Positions 1 to 7,563 of a stretch of 25,176 nt of DNA are shown here, piece by piece. A program made the translations under genes and the position numbers. Each line of letters opens with the position of its first letter. Positions within the stretch are counted from its first letter, which is position 1. Origin of the DNA: CAISIP01 sp038247175 (lineage in GTDB: Bacteria > Pseudomonadota > Gammaproteobacteria > Burkholderiales > Burkholderiaceae_C); contig JBBRVD010000035.1 of NCBI GenBank assembly GCA_038247175.1, positions 1-25,176 on the forward strand, given 5' to 3'. The notes below the pieces were generated by a model. The model did no database searches. It had not been told where the DNA came from and saw nothing but the letters and a program-made list of their open reading frames with translations.

Positions 1-1
1 G

Positions 2-3000
2 CTCAACGGCGGCAACATCACGCTGATGGGCGGCAGCAACGGCAGTCGCAACTACGCCGGCATCCTGGCCGATTCCAGCGCGCAAAGTATCACGGGCGCG
101 ACCAACATCACCTTGACAGCGGGCTCCAGTGGCGGTGTCGCGGGGGAAGGCAACCGCGCCCTCTTCAATGCCGGGACCAGCCAGGTTGTTTCGGCAACCA
201 ACATCACGATCAACGGCGGCGGCGGCGGCACCGCGAACACCGCCCGCATCGGCCTGTTCGGTACCGGCGCGTTGACTCAATCGGTCACCGCGTCCAACGC
301 CCTCACGCTGAGCGCAGGGGGAGGCGGTGGCGGTTTCGATAACGGCAATGCGGCCCGGATCCAGAGCGATGGCAACCAGACTGTCACCGCCGGTGCCGGC
401 GGCATTGCGCTGACCGGCGGCGGCGGCTTGCTTTCCGACAACCAGGCATCGATTTACCAGCGCGGCACCACCGGCACGGGCCAGACAGTCCGGGTCACGG
501 GTGGTGGCTCGATCAGCTTGCTGGGCGGCACGTCGGCCGGGAGCAACGTGGGTGGCTTCGGCCATGGCAGTTTTGCAACGATCGAAGCCAACGGCGATAC
601 CCAGCTGGTCGACTTCGTCGGCGGCGGCACGCTCACCATCACCGGCGGTAGCGTCGGCAGCCGCAACCTCGCGTCCATCTATGCGCCCAACGGCAATCAG
701 ACTGTCAGCGGGGTATCCGCAATCACCTTGCAAGGTGGCGCCAACGGCGGTTTCGATGGCGAAGGCAATTCCGCGACGATTTACGCGGCGGTCGGGTCCC
801 AGACCATCAGTGCCAGCGCCAGCATCACAGTCACTGGCGGCGCGAACGGCATCGAAAATTCGGCGCAGATGTATGGCGAAGGTGCGCAGACGATCAGCGC
901 CAGCGGTATTGCGCTCACCGGTGGCGCGGGCGGAGGTGGATTCAGCGATGGCAACCGCGCAACTATTCGAACCAGTGCCAGCCAACTGATCACCGTGCAG
1001 GCAGGCGGCATCCAGCTTGCTGGCGGCGGCGGTAGTCTGAGCGACAACGACGCCCAGATCGGACAGCTGGGCAGCACCGGCAGCCAAACCGTCATCATCA
1101 ACAACGGGTCCGTCACGATCCAGGGCGGCACCAGTGTCGGCACCAATGTCGGCGGTACCGGGCACGGCAGCCGGGCGCAAATTTACTCGGAAGGTACGGC
1201 GCAGAGCATCCAGTTCACCGGCACGCCGGGGTCACTGAGCCTTACCGGTGGTACCGTCGGTTCGCGCAATTTCGCCTCCATCTTCGCGGGGAACACTGGC
1301 TCCCAGACCATCTCCGGTGCGCCAGCCACGGCCTTGACCGGTGGTGCCAGCGGCGGTTTTGCGGGCGAGGGCAACTATGCCGCCATTGGCGCCCAGGGTG
1401 GCGTGCAGACTGTCTCGCTGGGTGCCACGACATTGACCGCCGGAGCAGCGGGCATTGAGAACTCGGTCACGATCACGGCGCCATCCCAATCGCTGACCGT
1501 CAATGGGAACCTTAACATCAACGGCGGTGGCGGCAGTTCGGGCGCCCGCATCGGCGGGTTGGGTGATACCGGAAACACCAGCCTGTCTTTGAACGTGATC
1601 GGCGGTCTGGCGTTGAACGGCGGCAGCGGTAGTGGGGCCGCAATCGGCTCATCGAGCGCAGGTTCCGGTTTGACGAACACGATCGTCGTGGCGGCCTCAG
1701 GCGACGTGACACTGACACCCAGCACCACGCAGGCCGCGCGAATCGGGTCGCCGGGCACCGATACCCAAGGCGGCAGTATCTTCATCACGGCCGGCGGCAC
1801 ATTGAGCCTTCTTGATGGTGGGGGCTCGGCCGTCGCTGCCATCCGATCGCTTGGCGACGTCACGCTGAGCGCGAACCTGCTGGCGCTGGGTGGTGTCGTG
1901 CTGGGCAACAGCATATTCGCTCAAGGCGACACCGGCGTCGGCATCTCGGGCTTGGGTTCGTTGACCGCCAATGCCTCGACGGGGGAGAGTATCGAGGTGG
2001 TGGCGGCCTCCGGCGCATTCACCAACACCGCTGGATCCGGTGCGCTGAATGTCACAGCGCCGGCGCGCTGGCTGGTGTATTCGAACGATCCGGCCAATGA
2101 TGCGCGCGGCGGACTGAGCTACGACTTCAAGCAATACAACAAGGTTTTCGGTGATACGACACCCATCGCAGGCACCGGTAACGGCTTCCTGTACACCTTG
2201 GCGCCGACGGCCACCGTCAGCCTGACCGGCGTCGTCAGCAAAGGCTTCGATGGTACCGATATCGCAACCCTGAGCGCCGGCAACTTCCAGGTCTCCGGCG
2301 GCCTCATTGGCGACACGGTCTCGATCATCGGTGGTGCCACCGGCAGTTACGACACGCGCAACGTCGGAACGAACAAGAACGTCAGCATCAACAGCGTTAC
2401 GATCGCGGCTCTGGATGGAGCAACACCGGTCTTTGGTTACGGATTGGCCGGCGGGACCGCGTCGGGTCTGGTCGGTACCATCACCGCGGCGCCCATCACC
2501 GTCTCGACCGCCGCGGTCAACAAGTCCTACGATGCGACGACCGCTGCGCCGGGTGCCAGTGCGCTGCTCACGTCGGGCGCGCTCGTGGCAGGCGATTTAC
2601 TGGTGGGCGGCAGTTTCTCTTTCCTCGACGCCAACGCCGGCGCCGGCAAGACCGTGACGGTCTCCAGCGCAACCGTCAACGACGGCAACGGCGGCAACAA
2701 CTACAGCGTGAGTTATGCCGACAACACCAGCAGCAGCATTGGCGCCGCCTCGGTCACGCTGAGCACGTCGAACGTCACCAAGACCTACGACGGCACCACC
2801 ACGGCGGCGGGCATATTGACGCTGACGGGTGGCAGCCTGTTTGGTGGCGACTCGGTCGGCGGCGGCAATTTCGCGTTCACCAACAAGAACGCCGGCATCG
2901 GCAACAAGACGATCACCGTCGGTGGTGCCACCGTCATCGACGGCAATGGCGGAGCCAACTATGTTGTCAACTACGTGAACAACACCACCAGCACGATCAA

Positions 3001-4429
3001 CCCGGCCGGCCTGACCTTGACCGCCGACCCGGTCAGCCGCACGTATGACGGAACGATTGCGTCCACCGGCACCGCATCGGTCACCAGTGGCGCACTGTTC
3101 AGCGGCGACACGCTGGGCACGGCGACGCTGCAGTTCGACACCCGGAACGTGGGCGGCAGCAAGTCGGTCAGTATCGTCGGCGCGGCAATCAACGACGGCA
3201 ATCTCGGTGCCAACTACAACCTCACGCTGCTGCCCAACCTCGCCAGCAGCATCACGCCGGCCAGCCTGGTGATCTCGACCAACCCGGTGAACAAAGAGTA
3301 CAACGGTTTGCTCAACGCCAACGGCGTCGCGGTGGCCACATCGGGCACGGCACTCTTTGGCGGCGACACCTTGTCCGGCGGCAGCTTCGCCTATACCAAT
3401 CGCGACGTCGGCCTGGGCGACAAGTCAGTCACGGTGACCAGTGTTGCCGTCAACGACGGTAATGGCGGGGGCAACTACAGCGTCAGTTACACACCCCACA
3501 CCACCAGCAGCATCACGCAACGCGCCATGTCGAGCTGGACGGGCCTGGCGGGAGACAACCTGTGGTCCAGTGCTGCGAACTGGGATGCCCTGCCCGATGG
3601 CGCCAACGTGCGGGCCGTGACCATTCCCGGCGGCGCCGGCACAATCGCGCTGGATGTGGGCGTCAACCTGCTGGGCCTTACCAGCGGCAGCCCGATCAAC
3701 CAGGTGTCCGGCGGCAGCCTGGCATCGAGCGCGCTGAACCTGGTCACCCAGGGCGGCGCCACGTTGAGCGGCGGCGGCAACCAGATTGCCCAGCTGACCG
3801 CGGCCAATAGCGGCGGCGGCGACCTCGTGCTGGTCAACGGCGTGTCACTGTTGCTGGGCAACGTCTCCAACAGCAGCGGAAACATCACGATCACCAATAC
3901 CGGCGGCGTCACCAGCACCGGCCCGGTGAACGCGTCGGGCGACGTCTCGATCACGGCACTGAGCCCGCTCACCATCGGCACCGGCGGCGTGGCGTCCGGT
4001 CGCGACATCGTCCTTACCGCCGGCAACAAGATCTCGCCCGGACCGACCGACAACCTGACGTTGAACGGCGCCATCCTGGCCGGCAACACCGTGGACCTGT
4101 ACGCCGGCAACAACCTGGTGCAGAACTTTGCCGTGGTCGGTGCCAACCGTGTGACGGCGCAGGCCCTGGGCAGTTTCACGTTCGGTCCGCTGGCAACCAC
4201 CAACCATCCGCCCATCTTCTATACCGCTGGTGGAGTACCGGTGACGCCACCGCCCACCGTGCTGGCCAGTTCGCTGCAGGAACCGGGCAACATCATCGTC
4301 ACCTTCCGCGAACTGCTGCAACAGGCGATCGACGGGCCACCGCGCGACGCGCTCGAAACCAATGCGGACGGCAGCAAGAAGGACAGGGATCTCGAAGGCG
4401 TCGTGACCGAGGGGGATCTATGCCGTTGA
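2..4429 (+). CDS. Giant two-partner-secretion exoprotein (filamentous haemagglutinin-like, YDG repeats), 5' partial
   Basis: The reading frame is open from the first bases, so the true start and the N-terminal Sec signal and TPS secretion domain lie upstream. About 1475 residues are visible. The first third is Gly/Ser/Thr/Asn-rich beta-helix-like repeats, arranged in a roughly 200-residue higher-order period. A conserved segment containing ARWLVYSNDP and YDFKQYN follows (about 2065-2150), then five YDG-type modules (2220-3520). Next comes a segment with the WTG...NLWSSAANW pattern (about 3530-3660), more filament-like repeat, and a charged C-terminus ending in GDLCR. The only cysteine in the visible protein is the penultimate residue. 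Such proteins are exported by a FhaC/ShlB partner, which is encoded two genes downstream. An adhesin or filamentous surface role is inferred from the family; no specific ligand can be named. The next gene overlaps its 3' end by 10 bases. Confidence 0.9.
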   Translation, partial: LNGGNITLMGGSNGSRNYAGILADSSAQSITGATNITLTAGSSGGVAGEGNRALFNAGTSQVVSATNITINGGGGGTANTARIGLFGTGALTQSVTASNALTLSAGGGGGGFDNGNAARIQSDGNQTVTAGAGGIALTGGGGLLSDNQASIYQRGTTGTGQTVRVTGGGSISLLGGTSAGSNVGGFGHGSFATIEANGDTQLVDFVGGGTLTITGGSVGSRNLASIYAPNGNQTVSGVSAITLQGGANGGFDGEGNSATIYAAVGSQTISASASITVTGGANGIENSAQMYGEGAQTISASGIALTGGAGGGGFSDGNRATIRTSASQLITVQAGGIQLAGGGGSLSDNDAQIGQLGSTGSQTVIINNGSVTIQGGTSVGTNVGGTGHGSRAQIYSEGTAQSIQFTGTPGSLSLTGGTVGSRNFASIFAGNTGSQTISGAPATALTGGASGGFAGEGNYAAIGAQGGVQTVSLGATTLTAGAAGIENSVTITAPSQSLTVNGNLNINGGGGSSGARIGGLGDTGNTSLSLNVIGGLALNGGSGSGAAIGSSSAGSGLTNTIVVAASGDVTLTPSTTQAARIGSPGTDTQGGSIFITAGGTLSLLDGGGSAVAAIRSLGDVTLSANLLALGGVVLGNSIFAQGDTGVGISGLGSLTANASTGESIEVVAASGAFTNTAGSGALNVTAPARWLVYSNDPANDARGGLSYDFKQYNKVFGDTTPIAGTGNGFLYTLAPTATVSLTGVVSKGFDGTDIATLSAGNFQVSGGLIGDTVSIIGGATGSYDTRNVGTNKNVSINSVTIAALDGATPVFGYGLAGGTASGLVGTITAAPITVSTAAVNKSYDATTAAPGASALLTSGALVAGDLLVGGSFSFLDANAGAGKTVTVSSATVNDGNGGNNYSVSYADNTSSSIGAASVTLSTSNVTKTYDGTTTAAGILTLTGGSLFGGDSVGGGNFAFTNKNAGIGNKTITVGGATVIDGNGGANYVVNYVNNTTSTINPAGLTLTADPVSRTYDGTIASTGTASVTSGALFSGDTLGTATLQFDTRNVGGSKSVSIVGAAINDGNLGANYNLTLLPNLASSITPASLVISTNPVNKEYNGLLNANGVAVATSGTALFGGDTLSGGSFAYTNRDVGLGDKSVTVTSVAVNDGNGGGNYSVSYTPHTTSSITQRAMSSWTGLAGDNLWSSAANWDALPDGANVRAVTIPGGAGTIALDVGVNLLGLTSGSPINQVSGGSLASSALNLVTQGGATLSGGGNQIAQLTAANSGGGDLVLVNGVSLLLGNVSNSSGNITITNTGGVTSTGPVNASGDVSITALSPLTIGTGGVASGRDIVLTAGNKISPGPTDNLTLNGAILAGNTVDLYAGNNLVQNFAVVGANRVTAQALGSFTFGPLATTNHPPIFYTAGGVPVTPPPTVLASSLQEPGNIIVTFRELLQQAIDGPPRDALETNADGSKKDRDLEGVVTEGDLCR
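41..1790 (+). repeat. Higher-order protein repeat, about 600 bases per period
   Basis: Within the exoprotein, the landmark GSRN recurs at 41, 656 and 1259, giving periods of 615 and 603 bases (205 and 201 residues). Each period holds six related subunits of about 28-42 residues. Their landmarks recur in the same order: GSRN, EGN, a variable unit (IEN in the later copies), NGN/DGN, DNQ/DND and GHGS. Most subunits follow the pattern xAxI...QTVS...ITLTGG. Two complete periods are visible, with a third that decays after about 1500. The copies have diverged, so this is an old amplification and not a fresh tandem duplication. Confidence 0.8.
2220..3520 (+). repeat. Array of five YDG-type surface modules
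   Basis: Five consecutive modules carry the family landmark: FDG at 2246, YDA at 2528, YDG at 2786, YDG at 3044 and YNG at 3299 (positions of the first landmark codon). The spacing is 282, 258, 258 and 255 bases. Each module also has a GD..GG.F pair in the middle and an NDGN or DGNGG..NY element near its end. The first copy is the most divergent and sits behind the ARWLVYSNDP segment. In known haemagglutinin-family proteins such modules act as stalk or spacer elements; that role is inferred here. Confidence 0.85.
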
Positions 4430-5874
4430 GCCTGCCGCCTGCCAACCACCAACGCACCAGACCCAGCACCGTGCCAAACTTGCCCTCGGCGCCAGTGCGA
4501 ATCAGCGCAACGGCGCGCGGCGGAAAGGGATTTCTGGCGCTGCTGTTGGCCTGCACACTGGCGCCGCAGGTGCCGGCCCATGCGCAGCCGCAGGGTGAAC
4601 CGATCGGCCAGGTGGAGTTCGCGCGCGGCGTCGGTTATGCGCAGTCGCCGGGCCAGAACGCACGCATCCTGGGCAAGGGGCTGCCGTTTCATGAAGGCGA
4701 CGTGCTGAGCACGTCCGGTGGCGGTTCCGCCATTGTCCGCATGCAGGACGGCACCCGCATGACGCTGCGCCCCGGCACCGACCTGGTAATCGAGAGCTTC
4801 AAGTTCCGTGCCAATGCGTCGGACAACAGCATGCTGCTGCAACTCTTCACCGGTGGCCTGCGGACCATCACCGGGCTGATCTCGAAGAACGCGCCGGACG
4901 CGGCCAAACTGCGGACCAAGACCACCACGGTCGGTATCCGCGGCACCGATTTCGATGTCCGTATCTGCGAGGGTGAATGTGCGGCCGAATCGGCGCGGGT
5001 GCCGCAGCAGCCGCGCGCCAACATGGTGCAGGCCAGCGCCAGGCTGGTCTCGCCGCTGGGGGACATCGACGCTGTCGATGCCGCAGGCCAACGCCGCCGG
5101 CTGGTCGATGGCGGGGCCATCTTTCCGGGCGAGACCGTCGAGACCGGCCAGGGTGCGCGGGGCGTGCTGGCCTTTCGCGACGAAAGCCGGCTGACCCTGG
5201 GGTCGGCTACCCGGTTCAAGGTCGACAGCTTCGTGTTCGACGCCAAGAATCCGTCGGAAGGCCGGTTTCTCGTGTCCTTGTTGCGCGGCTCGATGCGTGC
5301 GTTGACCGGCCTGATCGCACGGTCCAACAACCGCAACGTCGGGTTTGCCACCCCCACCGCCACCATCGGCATCCGCGGCACGGGGCTCGATATCGCCTGC
5401 GACGAGGCCTGCAACTTCTACACCTGGCTGGGCACGATCGAGGTCACGCCGACCGGCTCGTTCGGCACTGCTGGACAGACCGCACTGCAGACGCTGAACG
5501 CCGGCCAGGGCCTGTTCGTCAGCAGCACCGGCATGCGGGCGATCAGCGCGCCGATTCTGGAAAACCTGCCCAGGCCAGACACGGTTCCGATCGACACCGA
5601 AAAGCTCTTTTCCGCATCCGCCCTGCCCGCCGACGAGCAGGGCCTGTACGTGTTCGTCCGCGACGGGCATATCGAGGTCACCACCGCCAGCGAGACGCTG
5701 CACCTGGCCAAAGGCGAGGCAGGTTTCGCCTCCGATACCGGCGCAACCGTGCGACCGCTGATGTTGCCCCTGTTCCTGGAGTTCGACCGAACCCCGCGGC
5801 CCGACAGTGTCAACCCCTTGTCGCAGACCGTCTTGAGCGAGAGCACCAACCGCGCGGTCAATGTATGCCGCTGA
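4420..5874 (+). CDS. Periplasmic protein with tandem FecR-like domains
   Basis: 484 residues. An N-terminal signal (hydrophobic stretch FLALLLACTLA near residues 38-48) has a likely cleavage after AHA at 53-55. The n-region before it is unusually long, but the start is supported by GAGGGGGA just upstream and by the 10-base overlap with the exoprotein gene. Two FecR-type beta-rich domains cover about residues 90-187 and 235-345. Both contain a run like LRTITGLIS/MRALTGLIA followed by (V/I)GIRGT at 171-176 and 316-321, and each ends in a CxxxC pair (C183/C187, C327/C331). A third, shorter FecR-like segment (LYVFVRDGHIEV) lies near 409. No iron sigma factor or TonB receptor is nearby, so a FecI/FecR signalling role is not supported. 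Its place between TPS exoprotein and transporter suggests a periplasmic accessory or chaperone role, which is inference. Confidence 0.85.
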   Translation: MPLSLPPANHQRTRPSTVPNLPSAPVRISATARGGKGFLALLLACTLAPQVPAHAQPQGEPIGQVEFARGVGYAQSPGQNARILGKGLPFHEGDVLSTSGGGSAIVRMQDGTRMTLRPGTDLVIESFKFRANASDNSMLLQLFTGGLRTITGLISKNAPDAAKLRTKTTTVGIRGTDFDVRICEGECAAESARVPQQPRANMVQASARLVSPLGDIDAVDAAGQRRRLVDGGAIFPGETVETGQGARGVLAFRDESRLTLGSATRFKVDSFVFDAKNPSEGRFLVSLLRGSMRALTGLIARSNNRNVGFATPTATIGIRGTGLDIACDEACNFYTWLGTIEVTPTGSFGTAGQTALQTLNAGQGLFVSSTGMRAISAPILENLPRPDTVPIDTEKLFSASALPADEQGLYVFVRDGHIEVTTASETLHLAKGEAGFASDTGATVRPLMLPLFLEFDRTPRPDSVNPLSQTVLSESTNRAVNVCR

Positions 5875-7544
5875 TCCGATCGACTGCCACCTTGCGCCGC
5901 ACCATGCCCAAGACCCCCATCCCCGTGTTTGCTTCGTCAGCCATTGCCCCGTCCTGTACCCTGCCGCTGAAAAAGGGCTTGCTTCTGGTGCTGGCTTGTG
6001 GGTCCCTGGCGGGATCGGCGATAGCCCAGCAGGCGATGACGGCGCCGGCCAAGCCGGTGTTCGCGATCCGCGGCTTCGACGTGCTGGGCCCGAACCCGCT
6101 GCCCGAGGGCGAAACGGCCTTGATCCTGGCCCCCTTCCTGCGCGCCGACGCGACCATCGACACGTTGCAAAAGGCCACAACGACGCTCGAAGAAGCGCTC
6201 AAGAAACGCGGCTACGGCCTGCACCGCGTGGTGTTGCCGCCGCAGCAGGTCGGCGGAGCGGTGCGCCTGGACATCGTGCGGTTCAACGTCGGCAAGGTGA
6301 CGGTCGAGGGACTGAACCGTTATGACGAAGCCAATATCCGCGCCAGCGTGCCCGAACTGCGCGAGGGGGAGGCGCCCAACTTCCGCACCTTGTCGGTCCA
6401 GACCGCGATCGCCAATGAAAGCCAGGGCAAGCAACTGCAGATCGCGCTGAAGGAATCGGAGGTACCAGACCAGATCGACGCCCGCATCGTTGTCAAGGAG
6501 TCTCAGGCCTGGAACTTCGCGACCAGCCTGTCGAACACCGGCAGTCGCGAAACCGGCCGCGACCGGTTGACGTTGTCGGGTGGCCACTCCAACCTGTTCA
6601 ACCTGGACCACCAGTTCGTCGGTGCCTATACGACATCGATCGAGCGCCTGGACGATGTACGCCAGCTCGGCTTGAATTACCGCATCCCGTTGTACCGCTG
6701 GGGCGGGGTGCTGGGCGCCAGTCATACACGCTCGACCGTGGTGGGAAACTACGGCAGCTTCACCAGCACCGGAGCCGGCCAGACGATGGGGCTGAACTAC
6801 AGCCACTACCTGCCCGCCGACGGCGGATACCGGGGTTATGTCGTCGTTGCGCTGGACGACAAACGTTTTGATATTGCCGAGATATCCGGCGTGCCGCTGC
6901 CGGGCCAACTGGTGCGCCGCAGCCGTCCACTGACACTGGGCTACAACGCGCGGGTCGATGACAAAAGCTCGGTCTGGGGTTATTCGGCCGAGCTCGCCAC
7001 CAACCTGTCTGGCGGCAGCGGCAACGACCTGGTGGCCTACCAGAGCGAGGATCCGCGCATCACCACGACCCGTTTCACCGTGTTGCGCGCCAGCGCCAAC
7101 TACACGGGCTTGCTGGGCGGTGGCTGGTTGTGGTCGACCCGGGGCCAGTTCCAGTACAGCGGCGACGCGCTGATCGCGGGCGAGCAGTTCGGCCTGGGCG
7201 GCGCCGGCAACGTGCGTGGCACCACCGAGCGGCCGATCTCCGGCGACCGGGGTCTGTTCGCATCGGTCGAAGTCAGCACGCCCGAGTTGCAGCCGGGTCT
7301 GCGGCTGGTCGGGTTCGTCGACGCGGGCTGGCTGCGCAACCACAACCCCAATGCGGCCAGCAAACCCGCCAGCGACCGGCTGGCCAGCGCTGGCCTGGGC
7401 CTGCGCTACAACCAGGGCCGGTGGGGCATCAGCGCCGAATGGGCGCGCATTGTGACGGGCAGTGTGTTGGCCAACGCCGGCGTCAACACCCTGCCACGCG
7501 CCGGCAACAACCGGCTGCATGTCAACCTGACCGCGCGATTCTGA
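5865..7544 (+). CDS. TPS outer-membrane transporter, FhaC/ShlB/HecB family
   Basis: 559 residues from the ATG at 5865. A second in-frame ATG at 5904 would give a more ordinary signal peptide (KKGLLLVLACGSLAGSAIA then QQ); neither start has a good Shine-Dalgarno sequence, so I kept the one that overlaps the preceding stop. After the signal there are two POTRA-like domains (about 65-140 with FAIRGFDVLG, and about 142-212 with GKVTVEGLNRY), then the ShlB-type beta-barrel from about 215 to the end. The barrel contains the NVRGT/GDRG segment, matching the conserved VRG loop that projects into the pore in this family. The protein ends in a terminal phenylalanine, as expected for BamA-inserted barrels. 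It should export the exoprotein encoded at the start of the window. Confidence 0.92.
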   Translation: MPLIRSTATLRRTMPKTPIPVFASSAIAPSCTLPLKKGLLLVLACGSLAGSAIAQQAMTAPAKPVFAIRGFDVLGPNPLPEGETALILAPFLRADATIDTLQKATTTLEEALKKRGYGLHRVVLPPQQVGGAVRLDIVRFNVGKVTVEGLNRYDEANIRASVPELREGEAPNFRTLSVQTAIANESQGKQLQIALKESEVPDQIDARIVVKESQAWNFATSLSNTGSRETGRDRLTLSGGHSNLFNLDHQFVGAYTTSIERLDDVRQLGLNYRIPLYRWGGVLGASHTRSTVVGNYGSFTSTGAGQTMGLNYSHYLPADGGYRGYVVVALDDKRFDIAEISGVPLPGQLVRRSRPLTLGYNARVDDKSSVWGYSAELATNLSGGSGNDLVAYQSEDPRITTTRFTVLRASANYTGLLGGGWLWSTRGQFQYSGDALIAGEQFGLGGAGNVRGTTERPISGDRGLFASVEVSTPELQPGLRLVGFVDAGWLRNHNPNAASKPASDRLASAGLGLRYNQGRWGISAEWARIVTGSVLANAGVNTLPRAGNNRLHVNLTARF

Positions 7545-7563
7545 CGCGCGCTGCCAGGCGTCA
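7542..7563. terminator. Inverted repeat between convergent stops
   Basis: TGACGC (7542-7547) is repeated inverted as GCGTCA (7558-7563) around a 10-base loop. The two arms contain the stop codons of the two convergent genes. There is no T-run on either side, so an intrinsic terminator is only a weak proposal; the stem could still block read-through or protect 3' ends. Confidence 0.25.

Noticed and set aside
41..3520. Regularly spaced repeats considered as CRISPR or DNA satellite
   Set aside because: The repeats are in-frame protein repeats with diverged DNA, no constant repeat plus unique spacer structure, and no cas genes.
4977..5864. Upstream extension of the transporter reading frame to 4977
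   Set aside because: This part overlaps the FecR-protein gene in another frame and is Arg-rich and unlike any secretion protein. The signal peptide begins only after 5865.
4219..6180. 653-codon open frame on the - strand
   Set aside because: It is antisense to the FecR-protein and transporter genes, compositionally biased (Arg/Gly/Gln/Ala), lacks domains, and arises from high GC in third codon positions.
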